Shown here piece after piece: positions 1 to 5,737 of a stretch of DNA of 5,986 nucleotides; the stretch's first letter is position 1; the number at the start of each line of letters is the position of its first letter. The position numbers and the translations under genes are program-made. The notes under the pieces were generated by a model that saw only the letters and a program-made list of their open reading frames with translations, was not told the origin of the DNA and made no database searches. Source of the stretch: Rubrobacter sp. (GTDB lineage Bacteria > Actinomycetota > Rubrobacteria > Rubrobacterales > Rubrobacteraceae); assembly GCA_013815575.1 (NCBI GenBank), contig JACDFX010000134.1:1-5986 (forward strand), given 5' to 3'.

Positions 1-952
1 CCACGCCCCCGTCGGAGAAGGTCTTGGCCTCCTTGTAGTCCAGGGCGGAGGCCAGATCGTTGAAGGAGAAAGTCTCGCCCGGCTTGAGGACAGTGTTGTC
101 CACGGAGCCGGCGGCGAGCTTCATGTTAAATTTGCGGTTGGGGTTGGAGTCCCAGAGAAAGTCCGTCTGGTACTCCCCGATGACCTCCTCAGGCTTGTAC
201 TTCTGGACCTCGGCCGTGGTCACCTCGGGCTCCGGGGGCTTACCCTCCGCCAGCGGCACCCGGCCGCTCATATTCCTGAGCGCCCCTTCGAGGTTCATCA
301 GGGTCGCCTCCTTGTCGAGCACCCGGCCGCTCTCCGATTCACGCACCTCGACCTTGCCGCCGTCGGCGACGCTGTAGGTGGCGTCTTGCGGCTGGCGGTC
401 GAAGTCTTCCGCCAGCCCGTCGAGGGCGCCGCGGGCGACCTCCTCGTCGTAGCCGGCCTTCAGGTCTACCTGCGTCCCGCCGAAATAGGAGCCGAATGTG
501 TCCGAGATCCTCTGGACTGGGCCGCCGCTGCGCCCCATGGAGTAGGCCTCTTCCACGGCAGCATCTGCGTTGACCTTCACGCCGAGCTTGTCGGCGTTCA
601 TGGAGACGGCGTCCGGGCCACTCCCAAAGGAGATATTTTCGAAGGTCTCGGAGGCGTTGCGCTCCACGGCCGCGCGGGCCTCGTCCTTGCCCATCCCGCC
701 GACGTTGACGTCCCCGATCCTGACACCGCGCTGGATACCGTCCCCGCCGGCGAGCGCGCCCACCGCGAGGAATCCGAGCAGAAGGACGCCAGCGAGCACG
801 GCCACGACCGCCAGCCCGCGCCTGCGGGCGTAGTTACGTGACTTGCCGCCGCGCGACCGGCGGCTGCGCGGTGGCCCGTCGTTGGCCTGCGGCCGATCAC
901 TTCCAGATCTCTTGGTGGCCCGGGGGCCGCCTTCCTTGCTTATTTCCTTCAA
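1..952 (-). CDS. VanW family protein, membrane-anchored (partial, 3' end beyond window)
   Basis: The frame stays open from a TTG at 952 to the left edge (317 codons plus one base), so the C-terminus is missing. Reading from the TTG, residues 1-45 are basic and polar. Residues 46-68 are one hydrophobic segment (LAVVAVLAGVLLLGFLAVGALA), suggesting a signal anchor with the rest outside the membrane. Residues of about 72-250 resemble the repeated region before VanW domains (PG_binding_4-like): GVRIGDVNVGGM, then a helix, and later a dG.v.v.es.sGRVLD pattern. The VanW domain begins near residue 261 with YQTDF, then NPNRKFNMKLAAGSVDN and the hallmark PGETFSFND. The family is named after a vancomycin-resistance cluster gene. 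Its biochemical role is unsettled and is usually assumed to concern peptidoglycan or the envelope. TTG is chosen because AGGAGGG lies 8 nt upstream; an in-frame ATG at 994 lacks a ribosome site. The gene is divergent from the neighbouring operon, so probably a separate unit. The family call is confident, the function is not. Confidence 0.88.
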   Translation of the reverse strand, partial: MKEISKEGGPRATKRSGSDRPQANDGPPRSRRSRGGKSRNYARRRGLAVVAVLAGVLLLGFLAVGALAGGDGIQRGVRIGDVNVGGMGKDEARAAVERNASETFENISFGSGPDAVSMNADKLGVKVNADAAVEEAYSMGRSGGPVQRISDTFGSYFGGTQVDLKAGYDEEVARGALDGLAEDFDRQPQDATYSVADGGKVEVRESESGRVLDKEATLMNLEGALRNMSGRVPLAEGKPPEPEVTTAEVQKYKPEEVIGEYQTDFLWDSNPNRKFNMKLAAGSVDNTVLKPGETFSFNDLASALDYKEAKTFSDGGV

Positions 953-960
953 GCGTCCGC

Positions 961-967
961 CCCTCCT
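961..967 (-). promoter_or_regulatory. Ribosome binding site for the VanW gene, decides a TTG start
   Basis: On the minus strand AGGAGGG ends 8 nt before TTG (952-950). This near-perfect anti-16S match at ideal spacing favours the TTG over the upstream in-frame ATG at 994-992, which has no purine-rich tract before it. Confidence 0.8.
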
Positions 968-1020
968 ACAGTGCGACCCGCGCCGCCTTTTCATCAAACA
1001 GCAGCGACGCGCGGGCGTTA

Positions 1021-1049
1021 ATTATCAGGGTAACCCACCGAACCTTCAA
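1021..1049 (-). promoter_or_regulatory. Sigma-70-type promoter for the VanW gene
   Basis: On the minus strand TTGAAG (1049-1044) is followed after exactly 17 nt by GATAAT (1026-1021). That matches TTGACA at four positions and TATAAT at five. Transcription would start near 1014, giving a leader of about 60 nt to the TTG at 952. The spacer contains the perfect 9-bp inverted repeat GGGT-A-ACCC (1028-1036), which could be an operator half or chance. Confidence 0.6.
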
Positions 1050-1082
1050 GTTCCGGCGGGAAATCCATCTCGCGGACCCTCC

Positions 1083-1107
1083 GAGACGGGGCATCGCCCC
1101 GAATCTC
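1083..1107. repeat. Inverted repeat between the divergent promoters
   Basis: CGGGGC (1087-1092) and GCCCCG (1096-1101) form a perfect 6-bp inverted repeat around ATC. GAGA (1083-1086) and TCTC (1104-1107) can extend it past a two-base AA bulge. It lies between the proposed minus-strand promoter (1021-1049) and plus-strand promoter (1113-1142), so it would not be in either transcript. A shared regulator site is therefore more plausible than a terminator, and no T-tract follows directly. In GC-rich DNA a short repeat like this can also be chance. Confidence 0.35.
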
Positions 1108-1112
1108 CCTGC

Positions 1113-1142
1113 TTGGATTTTGCGGGTCTGCTCCTTTACACT
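1113..1142 (+). promoter_or_regulatory. Candidate promoter of the four-gene operon
   Basis: TTGGAT (1113-1118) and TACACT (1137-1142) are separated by 18 nt, inside a locally AT-richer patch. The match to consensus is moderate: the first three bases of -35 and four of six at -10. It would give a 5' leader of about 125 nt before the ATG at 1275. The rest of the 953-1274 gap is GC-rich and shows no tRNA, no convincing small ORF and no riboswitch that I recognise. Confidence 0.4.
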
Positions 1143-1274
1143 CTGGTCTTTGGATCCGCTACCCGGCGGGGAATCGTTGAGAGAGTAGAGGGGTCGTGCG
1201 ACCGTGGCGGAAAGAACGCGAAAGAGCGGGGCGGCGTCCTTCGGGGCGCGTGACGGCCTCTCGGGGCCGCGGCG

Positions 1275-2477
1275 ATGAAAAAGGCTGTCGTCAAGCTGAT
1301 GGAGGGGCCCGAGTTCGAAGAGGGCGTGGGCAGGCTCCGCATCCGCTCCTTTCCCTACTTCCCGGAGACCCGGGATACCGCCTTCTACGAACGCGTCTAC
1401 CGCTGGTTTGAGGGGCACCCGCTGGCCGGCGAGGTGCACCGATGGGTCGCGCTCGACGGGGAGAGGGTGGTCGGGCACCTGGCGGCGACCCCCCAGTACT
1501 ACAGGGTAAACGGGCAGCGGGTCGTCGCCCACACGCCCGGCGACTACATGGTGGACGAGGGCTACGGTTTCCAGGCCCTCTCCCTCATGCGCAACTTTTT
1601 CCGCGCCACGCAGAACTGTGTCGTCTGCGACATGGTCCCGGCCGTAATCGAGATAGAGAGCAAGCTCGGGGCCAAGGTCGTCGGTGAGATGGACTACGCG
1701 GCGAAGCTGCTCAACGTCTCGCGGCTCCCCATGCCGTCGGTGCCGGGCCCCATCAGGCGCGCCCTGAACCTTCCCGAGAGCTTCGCCCCCACCCGCGACT
1801 TCACGGACCGCCCCGGGGTGGAGACCGAAGACGCCGAGGAGTACATAGCCCCGCCCGCCCCGCGCCCTCGGGCCCCGCTGCCGGGTCCGCTCAAGGGTCT
1901 TCTGAACCGCGGCCTCCGAACCGTGGACGAGGCGCTCGGCAAGAACTTCGGCGGCGACCTCGAAGCCGAGGTGCTCGACGGGTTCGACGAGTCTTTCGAC
2001 GACCTTTTCGAGAGGGTGGCCGCGGTGGTCCCATGCCTCCCCGAAAAGGACGCGGCCTTCCTGCGGTGGCGCTACGGCCCGGGCTCGCCCCAGGCGCCGG
2101 TGACCGTTCTCGGCGTCCGCCCTAGCGGGAGGCTGCTCGGCTACGCCGTGCTCAGGGGGGCCTCCAAGGGGCAGGACGGGTACGTGCTCGACCTCATGGC
2201 GCTCCCGGGCCGCCAAGATGTGGCGCGGGCGCTGCTGCGGGAGGCGACCCGGCACTTCCGGGAGGCGGGGGCCCAGATCATCCGCTACAGATACCTGGAT
2301 TCCCCAACCTCCGCCCGGTCGGGCGACTTGGCCCGACTGGGGTTCTTCTCCCGCCGGGGGAGGCGCAACTACCTGCTGGTCAAGTTCGCTGACGGAGGCC
2401 AGCACCAAACGGCGGTCGACCTAACCAACTGGTCGTATAACATCGGTGACGGCGAAGCGACGTTCTGGCTCAGATAA
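1275..2477 (+). CDS. GNAT-type N-acyltransferase with two GNAT-like domains
   Basis: This 400-residue cytosolic protein has no signal peptide or membrane segment. The N-terminal half (about residues 18-150) has the GNAT strand pattern: WVALDGERVVGHLAATP, then GDYMVDEGYGFQALSLMRNFF (G89-D90 onward) where acyl-CoA-binding motif A would lie, and an end resembling the family's 'gF' strand (KLGAKVVGEMDY). A Pro-rich linker at about 193-207 follows. The C-terminal half (about 225-375) includes FLRWRYGPG (262-270), a pattern I associate with GNAT proteins of polysaccharide loci, then GRLLGYAVLR, YVLDLMALPG and a final LARLGFF strand. Neither half has the textbook R/Q-x-x-G-x-G/A loop, so donor binding may differ. 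A carrier protein starts 12 bp downstream, so an acyl-carrier donor is plausible; that is inference. The acceptor is unknown. A stop at 1251 makes 1275 the first in-frame ATG; no clear ribosome site precedes it. An ATG at 1299 is an alternative. Confidence 0.82.
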   Translation: MKKAVVKLMEGPEFEEGVGRLRIRSFPYFPETRDTAFYERVYRWFEGHPLAGEVHRWVALDGERVVGHLAATPQYYRVNGQRVVAHTPGDYMVDEGYGFQALSLMRNFFRATQNCVVCDMVPAVIEIESKLGAKVVGEMDYAAKLLNVSRLPMPSVPGPIRRALNLPESFAPTRDFTDRPGVETEDAEEYIAPPAPRPRAPLPGPLKGLLNRGLRTVDEALGKNFGGDLEAEVLDGFDESFDDLFERVAAVVPCLPEKDAAFLRWRYGPGSPQAPVTVLGVRPSGRLLGYAVLRGASKGQDGYVLDLMALPGRQDVARALLREATRHFREAGAQIIRYRYLDSPTSARSGDLARLGFFSRRGRRNYLLVKFADGGQHQTAVDLTNWSYNIGDGEATFWLR

Positions 2478-2481
2478 GGAG
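2476..2481 (+). promoter_or_regulatory. Ribosome binding site of the carrier protein gene
   Basis: AAGGAG lies 8 nt before the ATG at 2490 and overlaps the TAA stop of the acyltransferase gene (2475-2477). Ribosomes ending the upstream gene therefore stop on this site, which suggests coupled translation of the two genes. Confidence 0.75.
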
Positions 2482-2489
2482 ATAGAGGC

Positions 2490-2741
2490 ATGGTTGCAAG
2501 CAACGGTGACGCGAGGGCCGCGATACGCGGCTGGCTGCAGGAGAACGTGACGGGCGGGCGCGACGTCGCCAACGACGAGCCCCTCATAGACAATGGCGTC
2601 ATGACCTCGCTGCAGACGGTCGAGCTAGTCACCTTCCTCGAAGACGAGTTCGGCATCATGGTCGAGGACGACGAGTTCGACGAGGAGAACTTCGGCTCCG
2701 TCGACGCCATAGCCACCCTGGTGGAGGGCAAGACGGCCTGA
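2490..2741 (+). CDS. Acyl/peptidyl carrier protein
   Basis: This 83-residue acidic protein has the length and shape of a free-standing carrier protein. Helix 1 is about residues 8-20. Residues 32-53 read LIDNG-VMTSLQTVELVTFLEDEF, matching the family pattern l.d.G..dSl..v.l...lE..fgi. Ser40 is the expected 4'-phosphopantetheine attachment site. The usual Asp before this Ser is Thr39 (TSL rather than DSL), a tolerated but less common variant. An acidic stretch (VEDDEFDEENF) leads into the last helix (SVDAIATLVEG), as in many carrier proteins. It would carry an acyl or aminoacyl group as a thioester for the ligase, decarboxylase and acyltransferase of the same operon. Its stop (TGA, 2739-2741) shares a base with the ATG of the ligase. 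It is probably not the fatty-acid ACP, since no fatty-acid genes are nearby. The cargo cannot be read from the sequence. Confidence 0.9.
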   Translation: MVASNGDARAAIRGWLQENVTGGRDVANDEPLIDNGVMTSLQTVELVTFLEDEFGIMVEDDEFDEENFGSVDAIATLVEGKTA

Positions 2742-4327
2742 TGCCCCGCCCGGAATTCACCCTCCACGACCTTCTACACAACGCCCTCGAACGCGACCCG
2801 CAAAAGCCCGCCGTCGTGGATGGCGACGCCGAATACTCTTACGGGGACCTCGAACGGGCTAGTAGCTCTTTGGGAGCGGCCCTCGTGGACGCAGGCGTCG
2901 ACAAGGGCGATAGGGTCGGGGTGCTCGTCGAGAAGTCGTGGGAGGCTATCGTCTCGATGCTCGCGGCCTCCCGCATAGGCGCGGCCTACGTCAACGTCAA
3001 CCCGCTCTTCAAGGCGCCCCAGATCGAGTACCTGGCCGGAGACTGCGACATACGCGTCATGATCGGGGACACCCCGAAGCTGGAGGAGCTGCAGCCGAAG
3101 ACCGTCGAGACGGCTTTCTATAGGGGCGAGAGGCCCGAAGGAAGCGCCGCGAAGTCCTACACCGACGTCGCCGAAGCGTTGAAAGGGGATGGCCTCAGTG
3201 AGGACCGCGGGGTCTCCGAGATCGACCTCGCGACGATCCTGTACACGTCCGGCTCGACGGGGATGCCGAAAGGCGTGGCGACGAGCCAGCGCAACGTGGT
3301 CGTCGGGGCCCAGATCGTCTCGACGTATCTTGAGAATACGCCGGAGGACCGCATCCTCTCCGCGCTGCCCCTGAACTTCGACGCCGGGATGAGCCAGTTC
3401 ACGACGTCGCTGCGGGCCGGGGCGACGCTGTATTTGCTCCGTTCCAGGCTGCCGGGGGATCTCCTGAAGGCGTTGCGCCGGCACGAGATCACGGGCGTCA
3501 CGGGCGTACCGCCGCTGTGGGCGCTCCTCATCCGGAGCGCGAAGTCCCTGCGCGAAAGCCCGCCCACGCACCTGCGCTACCTCGCCAACACCGGCGGCCG
3601 GATACCGCAGGCCAACCTGGACGAGCTGAGGGACCTGCTCGAGCCCGCCGGGACGAAGATCTACCTGATGTACGGTCTCACGGAGGCGTTCCGCTCGACC
3701 TATCTCGCGCCCGAGGAGATCCACCGCTCCTCGCCCGAGCAGGGCAACTGCATCGGCAAGGCCATCCCGAACTCCGAGATCATGGTCATAACCAAGGAAG
3801 GCAACGAGGCGGCCCCAGGAGAACCCGGAGAATTGGTTCACCGCGGCCCGACGGTGGCGATGGGCTACTGGGGCAACGAGGAGGCGACGCGCAAGGCCTA
3901 CCGCCCGAACCCGCTCGCCCCGCCGGAGCTGCTCGACGTGGAGCGGGTCGTCTACTCGGGGGACACCGTTACGCGGGACGAGGAGGGGTATCTGTACTTT
4001 CTCGGCCGCGAGGACGCCATGATCAAGAACCAGGGCTACCGCCTGAGCCCGGAGGAGGTCGAGAACCTCCTCATAGCCTCGGGACTCGTCAACGAGGCGT
4101 GCGCCTTCGGGGTCGAGAACCCGGCCGTAGGTCAGGACGTGATAGCCGTGATCTCCTTGAAAGACACCGGCGACGACGGGACGATAGACTCCATCCGAGA
4201 ATACGCCATAAACAACGGCCCACCGTACATGATTCCGAAGAAGATACTCGTCAGGGACGAGCTTCCGAAGACGGGTTCAGGCAAGATAGACCGCAAGGGG
4301 ATCACCAGTGCTTACACAAACGGATAA
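2741..4327 (+). CDS. AMP-forming acyl/aminoacyl-carrier protein ligase (ANL superfamily)
   Basis: This 528-residue adenylating enzyme has all the core motifs of the ANL superfamily (acyl-CoA synthetases and NRPS adenylation domains). They are the P-loop YTSGSTGMPKG (168-178), YGLTEA (311-316), YSGD with ribose-binding Asp408, GREDAMIKNQGYRLSPEEVE (hinge region, Arg423), and PKTGSGKIDR with catalytic Lys515. It should activate a carboxylic acid with ATP to the acyl-AMP and pass it to a thiol, most likely the phosphopantetheine of the carrier protein encoded immediately upstream (TGATG overlap). The stand-alone layout, length and neighbours recall the acyl-CoA ligases annotated as exosortase A system-associated, which also pair with a PLP decarboxylase. 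The substrate is unknown; an amino acid is suggested only by the adjacent decarboxylase. A GGAGG at 2723-2727 lies 13 nt before the start, rather far, so translation is probably coupled. A plain CoA ligase remains possible. Confidence 0.92.
   Translation: MPRPEFTLHDLLHNALERDPQKPAVVDGDAEYSYGDLERASSSLGAALVDAGVDKGDRVGVLVEKSWEAIVSMLAASRIGAAYVNVNPLFKAPQIEYLAGDCDIRVMIGDTPKLEELQPKTVETAFYRGERPEGSAAKSYTDVAEALKGDGLSEDRGVSEIDLATILYTSGSTGMPKGVATSQRNVVVGAQIVSTYLENTPEDRILSALPLNFDAGMSQFTTSLRAGATLYLLRSRLPGDLLKALRRHEITGVTGVPPLWALLIRSAKSLRESPPTHLRYLANTGGRIPQANLDELRDLLEPAGTKIYLMYGLTEAFRSTYLAPEEIHRSSPEQGNCIGKAIPNSEIMVITKEGNEAAPGEPGELVHRGPTVAMGYWGNEEATRKAYRPNPLAPPELLDVERVVYSGDTVTRDEEGYLYFLGREDAMIKNQGYRLSPEEVENLLIASGLVNEACAFGVENPAVGQDVIAVISLKDTGDDGTIDSIREYAINNGPPYMIPKKILVRDELPKTGSGKIDRKGITSAYTNG
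4295..4300 (+). promoter_or_regulatory. Ribosome binding site inside the ligase gene, decides the decarboxylase GTG start
   Basis: AAGGGG sits 7 nt before GTG at 4308, inside the last codons of the ligase gene. It supports the GTG start and a 20-bp overlap between the two coding regions. Confidence 0.65.
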
Positions 4328-5639
4328 GGCCCAGGACTTGGCGGCCCGCTTCGGCGGCGCCACCTCCGAAGTCGGGGAGTTCGCCCCCGGCGGCGTCCGT
4401 GTCTCCGAGATAGCTGAGCGCTACGGCTCGCCGTTCTACCTCTACCACGCGGGCATGATCTCCGACCGCGTCCGCCGCGTCCGCGAAGCCCTCGGCACCG
4501 AGGTCGCCTACTCGCTGAAGGCCAACCCCAACCTCGCCGTGTGCTCGCTCATAGCGCGGGCCGGCGCGGGCGGCGAGGTCGCCTCTTCGGGGGAGTTGAT
4601 CGTGGCCCTGGCAGCGGGCTTCGCCCCAGAGGACATAGTCTTCGCCGGGCCGGCCAAGACGAACGAAGAACTCAAGATGTCAGTCGACGAGGGCATCCAC
4701 GCCGTCAACGTCGAGTCGCTCGGCGAGATAGAGCGTCTGGCCGCCATAGCGGGAGAAGCCGGAAAGACCATCGGCGTGGGGATCAGGATCAACCCGGCCG
4801 CCCAGCTCATGGGGAGCGGGATGCGCATGGGCGGCACGGTCGGCCAGTTCGGCATAGACCAGGCCGACCTCGCCGAAGCCGTCGAGAAGGTCCTCTCCCA
4901 CGAGAGCCTCGTCCTGCGGGGCGTCCACGTGTACACGGCGACGCAGGTCTTCGAGGTTGACCCCCTGCTGGAGCACTGCCGCAACATCTTCGACATCGCG
5001 CTCGAGGCGGCCGACCTCGCGGGCCACCCGCTTGAGATGCTCGACTTCGGCGGCGGCTTCGGCGTCCCCTACTTCGAGAAGACGAGCGAGTTCGACCTCG
5101 ACCGCTTCGGCGAGGGCCTGCGCGAGATCGTCTCTAGCTACCGCTCCGACCCGCGCCTCGAAGGTTGCCGATTCCTCTTTGAGCTCGGGCGCTACCTAGT
5201 CGCCGACGCCGGCCTCTACGTCACCCGAGTCGTGGACGTAAAAGAGACCCGGGGCAAGACCTTCGCCGTAACCGACGGCGGCATGAACCACCACCTCACG
5301 GCCACCGGCAACATGGGCCAGGTCTTCCGCAAGGCCTACCCGCTCCTGAACCTCAGCCGCATGGACGGGCCCGTCCCCGAGGAGGGCGTCGCCGTCGCGG
5401 GCCCGTGCTGCACCCCTCTCGACTCGTTCGGCAACAACATCCCGCTCGCAGCCCCCGAGGTAGGCGACCTCATAGGCGTCTTCTACAGCGGCGCCTACGG
5501 CTACTCCGCCTCAAACCTCGGCTTCCTCAGCCACCCCTCCCCCGCCGAGGTGCTCCTCCTCGACGGAGAAGCCGTCCTGCTCCGCGCCGGCGGCAAGCCC
5601 GAGGACGTGCTGAACGGTCAGAGGGCGCTTACGCGCTAA
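4308..5639 (+). CDS. Fold-type III PLP-dependent decarboxylase (DAP/ornithine decarboxylase family)
   Basis: The 443-residue protein is full length for alanine-racemase-fold decarboxylases. AYSLKANPN places the PLP Schiff-base lysine at Lys71. His207 in HVYTATQ corresponds to the PLP-stacking His of HIGSQ-type motifs. DFGGGFG (246-252) is the phosphate-binding glycine loop. ELGRYLV (292-298) replaces the common EPGR. GPCCTPLD (365-372) supplies the second-subunit catalytic cysteine, probably Cys368, where diaminopimelate decarboxylases have C-E-S-G-D. GAYGYSASN has Tyr397 at the PLP-contact position. The enzyme should remove the alpha-carboxylate of an amino acid or its derivative. TPLD instead of ESGD and YTATQ instead of IGSQ argue against ordinary lysine biosynthesis. 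They recall, from memory, the exosortase A-associated decarboxylases and the carrier-dependent BtrK. The gene is last in the operon, overlaps the ligase by 20 bp, and is followed by a terminator. The family is certain; the substrate, and whether it is carrier-bound, are inferred. Confidence 0.9.
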   Translation: MLTQTDKAQDLAARFGGATSEVGEFAPGGVRVSEIAERYGSPFYLYHAGMISDRVRRVREALGTEVAYSLKANPNLAVCSLIARAGAGGEVASSGELIVALAAGFAPEDIVFAGPAKTNEELKMSVDEGIHAVNVESLGEIERLAAIAGEAGKTIGVGIRINPAAQLMGSGMRMGGTVGQFGIDQADLAEAVEKVLSHESLVLRGVHVYTATQVFEVDPLLEHCRNIFDIALEAADLAGHPLEMLDFGGGFGVPYFEKTSEFDLDRFGEGLREIVSSYRSDPRLEGCRFLFELGRYLVADAGLYVTRVVDVKETRGKTFAVTDGGMNHHLTATGNMGQVFRKAYPLLNLSRMDGPVPEEGVAVAGPCCTPLDSFGNNIPLAAPEVGDLIGVFYSGAYGYSASNLGFLSHPSPAEVLLLDGEAVLLRAGGKPEDVLNGQRALTR

Positions 5640-5675
5640 TCAGCCTGTCGGCAAGAACCTGAACACGAACGAGAG

Positions 5676-5705
5676 AAGCCCCCGGTTTAGAACCGGGGGC
5701 TTTTT
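5676..5705 (+). terminator. Rho-independent terminator of the operon
   Basis: GCCCCCGGTT (5678-5687) pairs perfectly with AACCGGGGGC (5691-5700) around a TAG loop. Two flanking A-T pairs extend the stem to 12 bp, and the hairpin runs into TTTTT at 5701-5705. It lies 36 bp after the decarboxylase stop. On the opposite strand only TTCTCTC follows the stem, so termination of the convergent gene would be weaker. Confidence 0.92.
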
Positions 5706-5737
5706 GCTGCCTCGCTTAAGAGCCGATAACTGGTCGT

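Noticed and set aside
386..841. 151-codon plus-strand frame opposite the VanW gene
   Set aside because: The minus-strand frame here is open over 952 bases, with a ribosome site, a membrane anchor and VanW motifs; the plus-strand frame has none of these.
598..900. 100-codon minus-strand frame starting with GTG at 900
   Set aside because: It is a shifted frame within the VanW gene; the true frame gives the transmembrane segment and the GDVNVGGM pattern.
966..2408. 480-codon open frame on the minus strand opposite the acyltransferase gene
   Set aside because: It is rich in Arg, Gly, Pro and His with no domain pattern, runs through the divergent promoter region, and opposes a plus-strand frame with clear GNAT features. 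Long antisense frames are expected in GC-rich DNA.
2774..3841. 355-codon open frame on the minus strand opposite the ligase gene
   Set aside because: Low-complexity Arg/Gly/Leu composition and no motifs. The plus strand encodes a complete ANL enzyme with all core motifs.
3517..4413. 298-codon plus-strand frame overlapping the end of the ligase and start of the decarboxylase
   Set aside because: An out-of-frame reading rich in Arg, Pro and Gly. Both real genes continue through it with conserved catalytic motifs.
4308..5639. Simple lysA (diaminopimelate decarboxylase) call
   Set aside because: The fold and PLP motifs fit, but the CESGD, HIGSQ and EPGR signatures are altered and the gene sits in a carrier-protein operon, so a lysine-pathway name would overstate the evidence.
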